Part shown: positions 21,474-31,909 of the stretch, piece after piece | Layout: each line of letters begins with the position of its first letter | Numbering within the stretch: the stretch's first letter is position 1 | DNA from: Oxytricha trifallax | Lineage: Eukaryota > Ciliophora > Spirotrichea > Sporadotrichida > Oxytrichidae | NCBI GenBank assembly: GCA_000711775.1 | Contig: ARYC01001494.1 | Location: 1-64,000, forward strand | Length of the DNA: 64,000 bases | Reading direction: 5' to 3' | The notes under the pieces: generated by a model | Told to the model about the DNA's origin: nothing | Database searches by the model: none | Seen by the model: the letters and a program-made list of their open reading frames with translations, nothing else | Program-made: the position numbers and the translations under genes

Positions 21474-22409
21474 AGAGTGCCAAGAAGATGGGACCATTCA
21501 TAACAATAATAATAATATGTCTAATTCTTCGTAAAGCTTTTAAAATATATCTTAAAGGTGTTTGGGAGCACTATTATGAAAATACTCTCAATGAAATATT
21601 TTATGATTGAGAAAACTAGCATTGTTAAATGTGATGAATTGCCCATTTTACAACTACTTCTACAATGACATTAATACTAGGTACAGAGACATGGAGAAAC
21701 ATCTTGTCACCAAGTATTTAATTATTGGGGATGAACTATTCTACAAGAAGAAAATTGTATGAAACATGAGAGCAAACTTTAATAATCAACAGTATGATTG
21801 CTTTCAAGAGATGATAGGACTTTAATTAGTTTTTAATTTTCTCATAGAAATTAGTTTTTGTTTATACCTTAACTTATATTAATTTAATAAAAGAGGAGTA
21901 ATTTTATGATAGCATTTATACTACTTTGAATAATGTAATATAATAATAAAGAGAGAATATTTGTGAAGCTGTAATTTATGAATGTAATTTTAGCATGAAT
22001 ATATTTGATTTAAGATTTTAGTTGTTAGGTATATATTTAAAATATCAGGCGAACAAAATCAACATAAAATACAGGATTATAATTGATTTTAGGAATAATT
22101 TGAGTTAATACTGATCATTGATTTATTTCACATTTCTCTCAAATGAATGGCCAATATATCTCATGAATAAACTCTATTTATGTATAAAAAAATGGTAAAA
22201 TTATTATAAAATGCCAATATAATACAATCATAGTGTGAATCTACATTTTGAAACTTAACTAAAATTGGATAAATTAAATAAACTTTTAAATTATGATTAT
22301 AATCTCAATTTGAATCATTGCTATATTACTAATATTAAAGTTTAAAAGGTTTTATTTAATAAAAGCCAATTAAAAACATCCGTATTCACTAATTAGCACT
22401 ACTAAACTG
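21474..22409. other. 3' open stretches, then AT-rich spacer
   Basis: 21474-21830 is open in shifting plus-strand frames (for example FYNYFYNDINTRYRDMEKHL near 21655-21700) and probably belongs to the preceding gene, with unresolved IESs or a GTATG...CAG intron near 21756-21791. 21840-22409 is AT-rich, and I see nothing in it. Confidence 0.35.
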
Positions 22410-25400
22410 ATGAGTGATAATGATCAAAGTAATAATAAAATTATCGATAAAATATCAACGAATAACTTAAGTAAGAAGAGAATGGCCGGGGATAGACCAA
22501 ATTTAACACAATATTTTAGATGTAAAATTATAACATATAAAGCGATAATGGAAGAGTTACGCTATATCATTTAGATTTGTACTATTCATATGATACTAGA
22601 TTTTCGGAGTAATCCAGGGGAATAAACGATAAGCGTAGGAGGCATCGTTCTAAAAATAGAAGGCGTAGAAAGAACAAAAGAATGCAAAAGCCTGCTACTA
22701 ATATTGCTTTTATTTCAATAGCTTCCATATAGAATAATTTATAGTAATTTATCTTTTAATGTCTTCGTAATAAAATCTTATAAATATTACCCTTGGGATT
22801 AGTGGAGGGAACGGCAGGACATGGGAGCATGATTGAAGAAGAAACGATGACGGCAGAAATAACAGAGACAGAGAAAGAGATCGATACAAAAATAAGTCAA
22901 ATGAAAATAATATCTCTTATCATCTTTTACTCCATTAAGATTTATAAAATTTATATGAAACTTTTGATGATGATGATGATGACAGCATGAACATGGTCCT
23001 ACCTCCAATCCCTGGTCGAAATAATAATTACAATAGTAACAACATTGATAGATAGCGAAATCGAAATATAGAGAAAGTATAATTGATTTGGAGTAGTTAA
23101 TTAAAATTAAATAAATAATAATTAATATTCGTGGAAGTTAACTTTAAAGAAACCTAGACAATATGGTAGTCGATCAATATAGAATTTAAAATTAGCTGGA
23201 CTTTACCCTTGTTGCAACGAACTTATCTCGTAGCAGCAGCGAGATAACGAGACCCAATTATTGTTTTTAATTTACTAAACAAATAACTCATAAATCAAGG
23301 TCGAGTCATCTCGCTGTAACTACGCGATAAGGTCGTTGCGCCAAAAGTAAAGTTCAGCTAATTTTGAATTTATATCGAACGACTACCATATTGTCTAGTT
23401 ATTTATAAAAGTTAACTTCCACGAATTTTAATTGTTTCTTTAATTTTAATTAAATACTCCAAATCAATTATTCTTTAGCATTAATAAATTCACCAGACAT
23501 TCTCCAACCTACAAATAAGACTCAAACAGAAAAATTAACAATAAATATTTCACAAATTTACGCACTTCTAATAACAGTAAAGCCAATAATGAAAGCTTGA
23601 TGAATACTAAGAATATAGAAATTCAGAAACAACAAGATTTGAATGAAAATCTTACAGTGTAGATCTAGCAAGAGAGTAGTAGTACTTAATTTACTCAAAG
23701 TAACAACAACAATAATGACAAGCAATAAATAATAAATGATCTTCTTACTACCTAGCAAATGGGAGTTCAAATGATAAATAAACTGTAGATAGGTAAAAGT
23801 AGTAATGCAAAGAGTCCTTTCGGAGTGGAAGTTCTTAGTAGAAGAATAATTCAAATAGCGAATAGCAATAACAACAGTCATAATTAAAATTTTCTTAAGA
23901 AATAGATCGATTTAAGAACTGGTAAAGTCAGTACCATTTAAAGTGCATATAAGAGTGATTTTAGCAATAGATTAAATGCTAAAATCACTTCATCAGGATT
24001 GAATAAAACTCTTGATAAATATACAGTGAATTAGACCTTGAGGATGGATCAGATTATACAAAAAAGCAGTGAAAGAAATAGGAGTGATCATAGTGGACTA
24101 AAGAAACTTGAAATAATTAGACCTATTAACAATAGCACGAGTCAAGATTAAATAGATAAGTTAGACATTTAGAAAAATATCGGATAGCGAATAGAGTCAA
24201 AAGAGGCTGGGGAAATATCACCGCCTTAAGATAAATAAAAAGACATTGGTTTTAATAAAGGACCTTAAAAAGATAAAGGTATGTAGAGATAAATAAGTAA
24301 TGACAAAAAGAGCTAGCCCAAATCCTTGAAAGAAAGCGAGAAGCATAGCAAAATTAAGCAAACTAATGAATTATCGTCATCAAATATTTTAATTTAATAT
24401 TTTGAGGGTTTCTAAAATATAGACATAAGTAAGTGGATTTAGAGCGCTAGTAAAGGTCTGATTAATATTATAATAAAAAACAAGCAAATAATAGTAGATT
24501 AAAAAGTACCGAGCAAATAGACTAAAAAGGGAAGATGGGTAAAACATAAATTAAGATAATCTGAAAAACGAACATCTAATGATAGAAAGAAATAAACGAG
24601 ATAAAAACGTTCAAAATCAAGAGAAGATAAAACCTAGAGGATAAATGATTGACAAGATTGATATTCAAAAATTGATAGAGAAAGAAAAACATCTAAAGAG
24701 CAGGGTTTCAGTAGAGCTCTGTAAAGAGTTTAAACAAGGTCTAGATCCGCACAAAGGCTGAGAAATGATAGAAATAGTTCTAGAGAAAGATTTATTTAGA
24801 AAAACTAAAATCATGATAGAAAATGAGACAATAATCGAGAAAGAATTTGTGATTCAAGAAATAATATTGATTCTTAAGTTAGAAGAAAAGAGCAACCAAA
24901 AATAGATAGAAGTAAAAGAATAAGCGAAAGTAAGCAGAGAACTTTGAAAATTATTTAGAATGGAAATGAATAGTCATCTTTTAGTAGCCATATAGGCACA
25001 AATAATTTAATGCTTTAACAATAATTAACACATACAAGTTTTCCTTAGCAATTTGGTTAAAACTTTAAAACTGGTGCTCCTTTTAAACAATAAAGAAGAA
25101 AATCAAAATCTAAATCTCACTCTTCACATTCTAAATAAGCTTAGACTCCTGCATCATCTGATTCTTCTTAAGCCTATTTCTAGCTTTGCCAATTAATAAA
25201 TTAATCTAAAGATGCTGTGAACTCTGAAGATGCTATTAGAAAATTTGAGAATACTGAAGATGCCCTTAAAGAAAAGAAAATCTTGCGAACTGACTCTATG
25301 AAAGGAGCTAAAATTGATGTGCGTCTATTCATAGGTCAAATACCTAGAACTTGGGATGACATTAAAGTAATGCTCTACTTTAAAAGATTTGGTTCAACTC

Positions 25401-25858
25401 TTGAAGCTAAAATTATAAGAGATAAAGGCAATAACTCACATAAGGGTTGCGAGTTTATTCGATGCATGAATTTTCATGAAGCTGATTATATTTTGAAGGT
25501 TTATAAAGTTTCAAGGAAAATGAAGCAGAAAAGAAGTAGATCAAGATCACAACAAAAATAAATGAGAGGCCCTCAAAAAGATTTTAGATTCAAAGGTAGT
25601 GCTGATAACAAAAGAAATTCGATGAATAACAAAATTAAAGTAGGAGCTATTAAAACTGAAGACAGCAAAAGTTAAAACTCAAATAAGTCAGCAAGATCAA
25701 ATAGTTCCTTAAGCGATGATAACTCCTCCATCAATGAAAGCAAAGATGAGGAAAGCTCAGATGAAAACTAAAAATATTACAATGAGGATTCTGGTGCAAT
25801 ACTCAGCAAATAACAGGTTAGATACGCTGATGGTGAACTCGAAAGACTTAAAACTTGA
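22410..25858 (+). CDS. RRM protein with Arg/Ser-rich regions, interrupted
   Basis: A long host gene, probably an RNA-binding splicing-type protein. ATG 22410 starts an Asn/Ser-rich N-terminus; then an Arg-rich block (~22604-22700, RRRHRSKNRRRRKN) and RDRERDRYKNK-type sequence (22801-23079). After the 389-bp palindromic insertion one frame runs from 23472 to TGA 25856-25858: Gln/Asn-rich, then RS/RD-rich, then an RRM (~25313-25510: RLFIGQIPRTWDDIKVM, HKGCEFIRCMNFHEAD; RNP-like motifs resembling CELF/Bruno RRMs), and an acidic Ser-rich tail. In-frame TGA codons stand at 22834, 24650, 24659 and 24824, all in Arg-rich contexts. The N-terminal block boundaries are not resolved. Confidence 0.75.
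23081..23469. mobile_element. 389-bp palindromic insertion in RRM gene
   Basis: AATTGATTTGGAGTA at the left and its reverse complement at the right. The arms match over most of the length (CGTGGAAGTTAACTTT, GACAATATGGTAGTCG and their complements), meeting near 23275. AT occurs on both flanks (23079-23080 and 23470-23471). Removing the insert plus one AT (391 bp) joins two frames of the RRM gene exactly. It is a MITE-like IES. No coding capacity. Confidence 0.85.
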
Positions 25859-26082
25859 TATTTTTAATAATTGACAAATAAATTTTTCCTTCATTTTAAG
25901 TTATTTCTGCTCCTATATAATCTTTTATCACTCATATTGTTTAAAATTAATTTAATTAAAAGAATTAATGCTGCTTATACTAGGTATAGTAAATCTTGAA
26001 AAAGTAGATCAATAAAAACTTTACTTTTGCCACATAAACAAAGCAAAACAAGTGTCTAATTCAAATAAACTCTTCACTACTT
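25859..26082. other. Intergenic spacer between convergent genes
   Basis: About 225 bp between the stop of the plus-strand RRM gene and the inferred stop of the minus-strand gene hosting TBE-E. AT-rich. No other feature seen. Confidence 0.5.
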
Positions 26083-29000
26083 TGATATTGAGGAACTCTA
26101 CCTCTTCAAACACAATCAAAACCCCAAAACCCCATAATGAGGTTTATAAGTGCTTTGAATTGTAGGGAATTAGTTAGGGGTTGGATTATTAATAGGTTTT
26201 AATGTGAAATTGAAAGTATGTGAATTTAATTTAATCACTCAAAATGAACTTTTGGAACATGTGGAAGTGGTCTGAAGTTTATTTTGCTTAACCATAACTC
26301 TATTTGCTCTATTGATATATCTGATCTTGAGTTAGGTTTGATTATTATTTACTCGACCATTTATTTTATTGACTGAGAGACTCTAGTTTTGTCTATAAAC
26401 TGCTTTTTTCTATGCTTAGCATCTTTCTCACACTTTGTAGAGTAGTAATCGATGCGAAACATATCACACTCTATTATTATAGCTGCTAAAGCCTACACAT
26501 CCCACTAAAAGTCTCCATCTCTTAAGTCTTCTCTTTCTGGATAATAGAATGGAGTTCCCATAACAGTTCCTTGCCTTTATACTTTCACCCTTAAAGCTCT
26601 GTTGAAGTCAATTATTGTCACTCTTACAGGTGAGAAGTTTATCATAATATTCTCAGGCTTCAAATCTCTGTGAACATAGCCTAGCTTGTGCAGTTCTTTT
26701 ATACCTTGCAAAGTTTAAGTTGCTATTAAAGGAAGCTCCTTTGATCTGTAATGAAATCTCTGAGGATCATTTCATAGAGTGAGAGTCTGAAAGCAACATG
26801 ATCCTTTGCAAGAAGAACAGCATCTAGCTTGATTAAGTAACTACACTCTTTAAACTTTGCTTGAGTGAGTACTTGATACTCATTTGTAATCTCCATCTAA
26901 TATTTAGCATCACTTAAGAGATAGTTGAAGAGATAAACCTTGTAATCATATTGATGATCATTGATAACTTTCTTATCAAAGGAGTCTTCTAAGATAAGGT
27001 AGCTTTAAGGGAAGTGTCTAGGTCAATTTAAGAAAGAACTGGAATTTTCTTGTATTGAATTTGATCATTATTTTTGTTATTTCAGAGGTCAGTTGGTCGC
27101 TTGCCTTCCTTACATACTATACTCTAACTCTCTAGCTTATTCAGGTACCTCCCAATTAGAATATTCCCTAGCTTTTCTTTTGTTAAAAAGCTTAAGCTCA
27201 ACTTCATGCTTTTCAATTTCTCTATCTTTCTTGTGAGCATTTAAAAGATGCTTCCTCAAGTCTCTTATATGAGAGTGCTGCTTATAGCACTCAAAGCAAT
27301 CATACTTTCCATCTATTTTATCATGCTTTAAGTATACAGTGATCTTGGCTTCTCTATGCTCCTTCATATGCCTATGCCAGCTTGACTTATAAGCAAAATC
27401 TCGCTCGCATAGCTCACAAAAATATACTTCAACTACTTCAGTTTGTATAAGAATTTCATTAATACCTTTCTCTTCCTCTCTGTCTCCCACACACTTGTTT
27501 GCCATTTATTTTCTATTATTAATTTCAATTTTAATAACAGAGACCTCAAGTTATAGATCTGGTAGATCTTTATGAGAGTTCATCTCACAGCTTTCACAGT
27601 TTTTATTGCTGCCAAAGGTAAGTCTCATATAGATTGAAGGGAGTGCTGTTATTTTTCTCAAAATTTTAGCGCTTATATTTAAATTTTTCGAATTTTAAAT
27701 TATAAAACTGCCTCTATAACTGAGAGCTTATATAAAGGATTTGCAAGTTTGCAAGTATCAAGGGGAGTTTTTAGAGTAATCGAGAAGAATTATGAGTGTT
27801 AAGAGATGATCCAGCTCTACATATGGGTGAGGAAGTAACCATTTTTACTTTCAATAATAAGTTGATTATAGTACGTACCGATTTAGGAGGTGCACCTAAT
27901 TAAGTTCGTACTGCTTTAGAAGGTATTTTGTGATTTTATGATTAAATTTAGGGTACTCCTAATTAAGTACTAGCATTTTAGGGTCTGCTACTAATTAAGT
28001 ACGTACCAATTTAAATTTAAAAATATGGAACTATAACAGTAGAAATTGATATCAATCTCTCAAGTTTGAAACCAGTTCTCAAAACTTTCTCCATATCCTT
28101 CTTAGAGGTTGACCTCCTATAGGATGCCCATATTTAATAGTAAGTTTTACAGAGGTATATAATTGAAATCAATAAACTTAAATTTGAATATCATTTCTAA
28201 GATCTGTAAACAAGATGGAGTCAATGAATGATGCAATGAAAAGAGTGCAATCACAAGAATTGATTCAAAAATTTATAAGTAAAGAGGATTTGCACCGCTA
28301 CCTGGTGCAGCAAGGTAAGGAACTCATAGAACTAATCTTGATTATGTAGTTGGTTTGTTTTTGCCAACGATTGAAGGCACTAAAATTTCATTTCTAAGAG
28401 CAATACTCTGCGAAGAAAAGAAAGCATTGAAAACTTAAGATGTAAAGTTTGCAAGGATTCCTAACTATCCAGAGATCTCAGTGACTAACCTATAGGACGA
28501 CGCTATGAATGACCCAGATATTCGCAGTATCTGCCTACTTAGAAGTAGTTATCAAATAAACTACCTGAAAGAAACTATTTCTTTGGCATACTTGCAACTA
28601 TCAAAGGTGTTTACTTGAAAGAAATTATTCAAGAATCTCATAAGAAGAGGTACAGCATCTCTCCAGAAGACAAGAACAAACAAAGCATCAAGATAAGTGA
28701 GTGCTGACTCTCAGAGCTGCAGAAGCACACTTATATTTCAAATAAGATTTTTAATTTAACTCTTTAGAAAAATCTGGTTCTGGCATCTTCTTAATGAAGG
28801 AATAGAGCAAGCTTAACAGAGAGCGAAAGTTACACACAAAGTATAAAAATAGCAAGAGACTTTATTCAAATATTTAGCCGCCAGAGTCAATGAACATAGA
28901 TGCTGGAACTGGCAGCAAGAGAAGAAACATAGGAGGAGGGAAGCAACAGGAGGAAGAAAAGAAGAAGTAGCCAGCTCCTGCTAAAGAATTTGAAATGTTT

Positions 29001-31316
29001 TATATACTCATTAAATAAACATTCACTCTCCCTTCTAACACACTTTTAAGCCAACTAATTATCTACTCTCTTCGCTGAATTTTTAATAAAGTCAACTGTA
29101 TCGATATGTAGGTCGTGCATCATGTGGTATAGCAGCAATTTCTTATAATGACCTTTTAATATACCCCAGTAGAATTCAATTCCATTAAACTGTGGGCTGT
29201 AAAGCACGTTGAACACTGGTGTTATTCTTAGTTGTTCATATTTCTTCCTTGATTCTTTAGTCTTATGAACAGAAAGATTATTAACGAATAGTATAATCTC
29301 TTATTCAGGGTACTTCTCTCTCAGCTGCTCTAAGAACTTAATATACTGCTATGTCTTATTGCTAAAATACAAAAGAATAGGAAATTGTGAAAGTTAAAAA
29401 TACAAAAAACTGCCATATAATTGAAAGTTGAAATATAATTACAATTAATTGAAGAAAATGTCTAATAAATGAGAGAGATTTTACAATTTTATTTTTGTAA
29501 TATACTAACTGTCTTTTTTTATTATTATGTGAAATAATTTTTATATTAGTTTCCTCAAATAATTCTATTTGAGCGGAGCTAGTATGTATAATTATTAATA
29601 ATGCATAATGTACTGATTTGTTTATTTGCGCGTTTATAAGCTTTTAATGCTACTTCTACGTATAATCATTTTGAATGTATATATTCTGCATCCAGTCCTT
29701 AAAATTCACAAGTTTTAATATTTTCATTTTTTTAAGATTAGGTTTAGTTTGTATCCTAAAATCTAAAAGAAAGTATTAATAAACGAAATAGAGTATAAAA
29801 AATGAATATTAAGTATTACATTGCTTTAAAATGCAATTCTTTATTGTCTTCGCTTATATCCATTTTTGTTAATAATAATCTTAATATATTCTGTTTTAAT
29901 TACATATATTAACAATTTTTAATTTTCAAAAAATTCATAACAATAATTGAGCGAGGATGAATAACATAGGTTTCTAAACCAGCATCCTCGCTAATACCTC
30001 CAAGAATTGCCATTGTTTATACCTTGACTTTCTAGTCATTACCTCTATATTACTATGCCTCTTATACCAAGACTTCTAGATGAAAGAGTTGAAGGTAAAC
30101 AAAGCCTCGTCAGCATGAATAAACTTAATATTATTCTATTAAGCTCTCTGCATTTAATCATAAATATAATTTAAATTGTTGTTGTAAAATGGCAGAGTGA
30201 AATTACTCTCTTAATACGATTCACACCTTTGTAATAGATACCATTTCGTCTATAAAAGTTAGCAACAGTTTATGCAGAGATCTTCAACTCAGGGAACTGG
30301 CGGTGAAACATAGTAGCTCGTTGGTCGAGAGAGAAGCGAGCCCAATACTTCAAAGTTTTTTCATTGATAAGATAATCAATATGCTTCTATAAAAATTTTG
30401 ACTTCCTCTTAGGCTAAGAATTCAGCTATAATAGCTTTAATTACACAGCTTTCAAGCAGTGTACAGGTTTGACTTATTCACTATATATATATCACATCCA
30501 TATAGCAGTTTAACACTAAATCTATATACTCTTCATCATAGATAGACCCTAAATTTCGCTAATTTTTTTTCCTCATTTTGCTATTTGACCTATTTTCTCT
30601 GCAAACCCCAATAAGACCCCAACTATACCCTACAAATCAAAGCACTCATAAACCTCACTAAAGAGTTTTGGGGTTTTGAATGTGATGTTATATTTCTATT
30701 AGTCTTGGCATATTTACTAAAGAGCATCAGAATCAGCTAAATTCTTATTAATAAATTTCTTGAATGTAATTGGGCCGTTAGCAACATTTTCAGCAACATA
30801 TTCTTTCATAAAGAATTTAGAATTTCTTTTCTGGGGTATTAGATTTATCTGATCAAGAGTCTTTCTGGCAGCAATCTTCCCATATTCTAATTGCATTTGT
30901 TCCCCATCTCCGTATACATTTAATGGCCCCGAGTGTAATGTGGAGAACTCTTGTTTTGATTTAATACCGGTATCAGTCATGTTGAGTCCAAGTTTTTGAA
31001 ATAGCAAGTATCCACCTCGCTTTTTATTCTTAAAATACTCTCTATTAATTCCAACTGAATCTCTGGAAACTATAATATGGCAGTATGTAGTTTTAGCAAT
31101 CTAATCGTTGAATGCGTTGATTTCTTTTATCTAGGGCTAGTTCTATTAAAGCTTTTCATGTAATTTTTATAATATGGCTACCTCTGCGAGGCCAAAAATC
31201 TTCAAAAAGAAATCGAGCCTGTAGTTATAACTCTTAGGATTCTTAGAGATTTTTGAGTAACTGAATCTGAATAGCCCTTAAAAGTAAAATTAGAGGGCAT
31301 GTATTTCAACATTCAT
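26083..31316 (-). CDS. Unrecognised host gene split by TBE-E
   Basis: From ATG 31316-31314 (MNVEIHALQFYFQGLFRF...) the minus-strand frame is open without a single TGA for 212 codons to the TBE-E boundary at 30682. With TBE-E and one AAT/ATT target copy removed, it continues at 26116 for about ten codons to TGA 26085-26083. The product is ~222 residues, basic, with Gln-rich and Lys-rich stretches; segments such as YCHIIVSRDSVGINREYF and GKIAARKTLDQINLIPQ do not match a family I recognise. Clean frame and balanced codons make a real gene likely. Five TTGCACA repeats lie just upstream of the ATG. Confidence 0.75.
26235..27676 (-). pseudogene. TBE-E 57-kDa zinc-finger/kinase gene, decayed
   Basis: The frame corresponding to the TBE-C 57-kDa protein. 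The original start is ATA (27676-27674) instead of ATG; the first good ATG is at 27505. From there two C2H2 fingers are clear (CELCERDFAYKSSWHRHMKEH and CFECYKQHSHIRDLRKHLLN). Further down are the HRDLKPEN loop (~26640-26690 on the minus strand) and the conserved end VHFE-TGA (26237-26235). The total length is not a multiple of three, so at least one frameshift lies in the kinase part. A zinc-finger-only product from 27505 would run to TGA 27137. Confidence 0.75.
27870..28030. promoter_or_regulatory. TBE-E divergent region with GTACGTACC and AGGTGCACCT motifs
   Basis: Between the divergent 57-kDa and 22-kDa starts. Repeated units include GTACGTACC (twice), TTAGGAGGTGCACCTAA (palindromic), TTAAGTTCGTAC, AATTAAGTAC and TTAGGGTACTCCTAATT. 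It combines elements of the B/F (GTACC) and C/D (TTAGGAGG) motifs. Regulatory role inferred. Confidence 0.5.
28215..28993 (+). pseudogene. TBE-E 22-kDa gene, frameshifted
   Basis: ATG 28215, then the conserved first exon to CAG CAA G, a 35-nt intron (GTAAGGAACTC... CTAAT ... TGTAG, 28314-28348), and the second exon (VGLFLPTIEGTKISFL). Near 28520 a small indel shifts the frame, and TGC TGA appears near 28706 where siblings have a Trp codon. The Lys/Arg-rich C-terminus with NIDAG-like residues is still visible. The end is approximate. Confidence 0.7.
28998..30576 (-). pseudogene. TBE-E DDE transposase, decayed and split
   Basis: A minus-strand transposase starting at ATG 30576-30574. N-terminal SIYDEEYIDL and the HADEA catalytic motif (~30108-30122) are present. 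A 584-bp insertion (29362-29945) interrupts it after IHPRS. The second half (LFVNNLSVH-like, then FNGIEFYWG near 29165-29190) continues to the 3' end. The codon at the second catalytic position appears altered to Asn, and there are early TGA codons and frame changes. Inactive. Confidence 0.8.
29362..29945. mobile_element. 584-bp unidentified insertion in TBE-E transposase
   Basis: An AT-rich segment absent from all other TBE copies, flanked by ATTG on both sides (29358-29361 and 29946-29949). No inverted terminal repeats, tail or protein seen. The 4-bp flanking repeat may be a target duplication or a pointer. Confidence 0.65.
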
Positions 31317-31900
31317 CCGAGTGAGCCATTTTTAAAAGTAATTAATTAAATGAATTTAAATAATCATCTTTATATATTTGCACAGACTTTAATATTATAT
31401 ATCTGCAGAGTTGCACAATCTGCAGGGTATGTTTTTATATTTGCACAATTATATTTTTGCACACTTGCACAATTTTAAATATATATATTTAATTATAAAG
31501 TTTGGTCATAATTATTATTAAACTCAAAATAGAATTAAAGCATTATGAAATCATTGGCAGTTGTAATAGCATATAATAATAGCACGTATTTGTATTTCTT
31601 TAATTTCCTATTCTTATGTATTTATCAATATTATATTTTATTTTATAATAATTGTGTTTTTATTTTAATTTCATTCATTTATTAATGATTGAGGATCTGT
31701 TTCTCTTAAGATGACTAAATTTATATTTTTTTAATGGTCAGTATTCTATGCTATATCCTGTTAAATTAACAAATTAAAAAAGTGGATACTTATATTTTAA
31801 TTGCTTCTTAATGTAGTAAATGAGAGGGATATAATTTTGATTCAAGTCTTTTACAAAAAGATTATTATTTATTTGCGATAATATAAATAAATGCTGTAGA
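31317..31900. promoter_or_regulatory. Upstream region with five TTGCACA repeats
   Basis: AT-rich DNA upstream of the minus-strand gene starting at 31316. Between 31378 and 31472 TTGCACA occurs five times, mostly as TTGCACAAT or TTGCACAC, within about 60-160 bp of the ATG. It may be a promoter element array or part of an unrecognised repeat. The rest shows nothing. Confidence 0.35.
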
Positions 31901-31909
31901 AGCCAAAAA

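Larger units (their letters stand above)
26117..30678 (-). mobile_element. TBE-E transposon (with 584-bp insertion)
   Basis: A complete TBE in reverse orientation: CAAAACCCCAAAACCCC at 26117 and GGGTTTTG ending at 30678, with AAT on both sides (26114-26116 and 30679-30681). Gene order left to right: 57-kDa (minus), 22-kDa (plus), transposase (minus). It differs in sequence from both the A/B/F and the C/D elements, so it represents a third subfamily. All three genes carry defects. Without the inserted 584 bp and its 4-bp duplication it would be about 3.97 kb. Confidence 0.95.

Noticed and set aside
22799..23008. Minus-strand ORF with a His run (HHHHH)
   Set aside because: It is the shadow of a plus-strand GAT/GAC run encoding Asp residues in the RRM gene.
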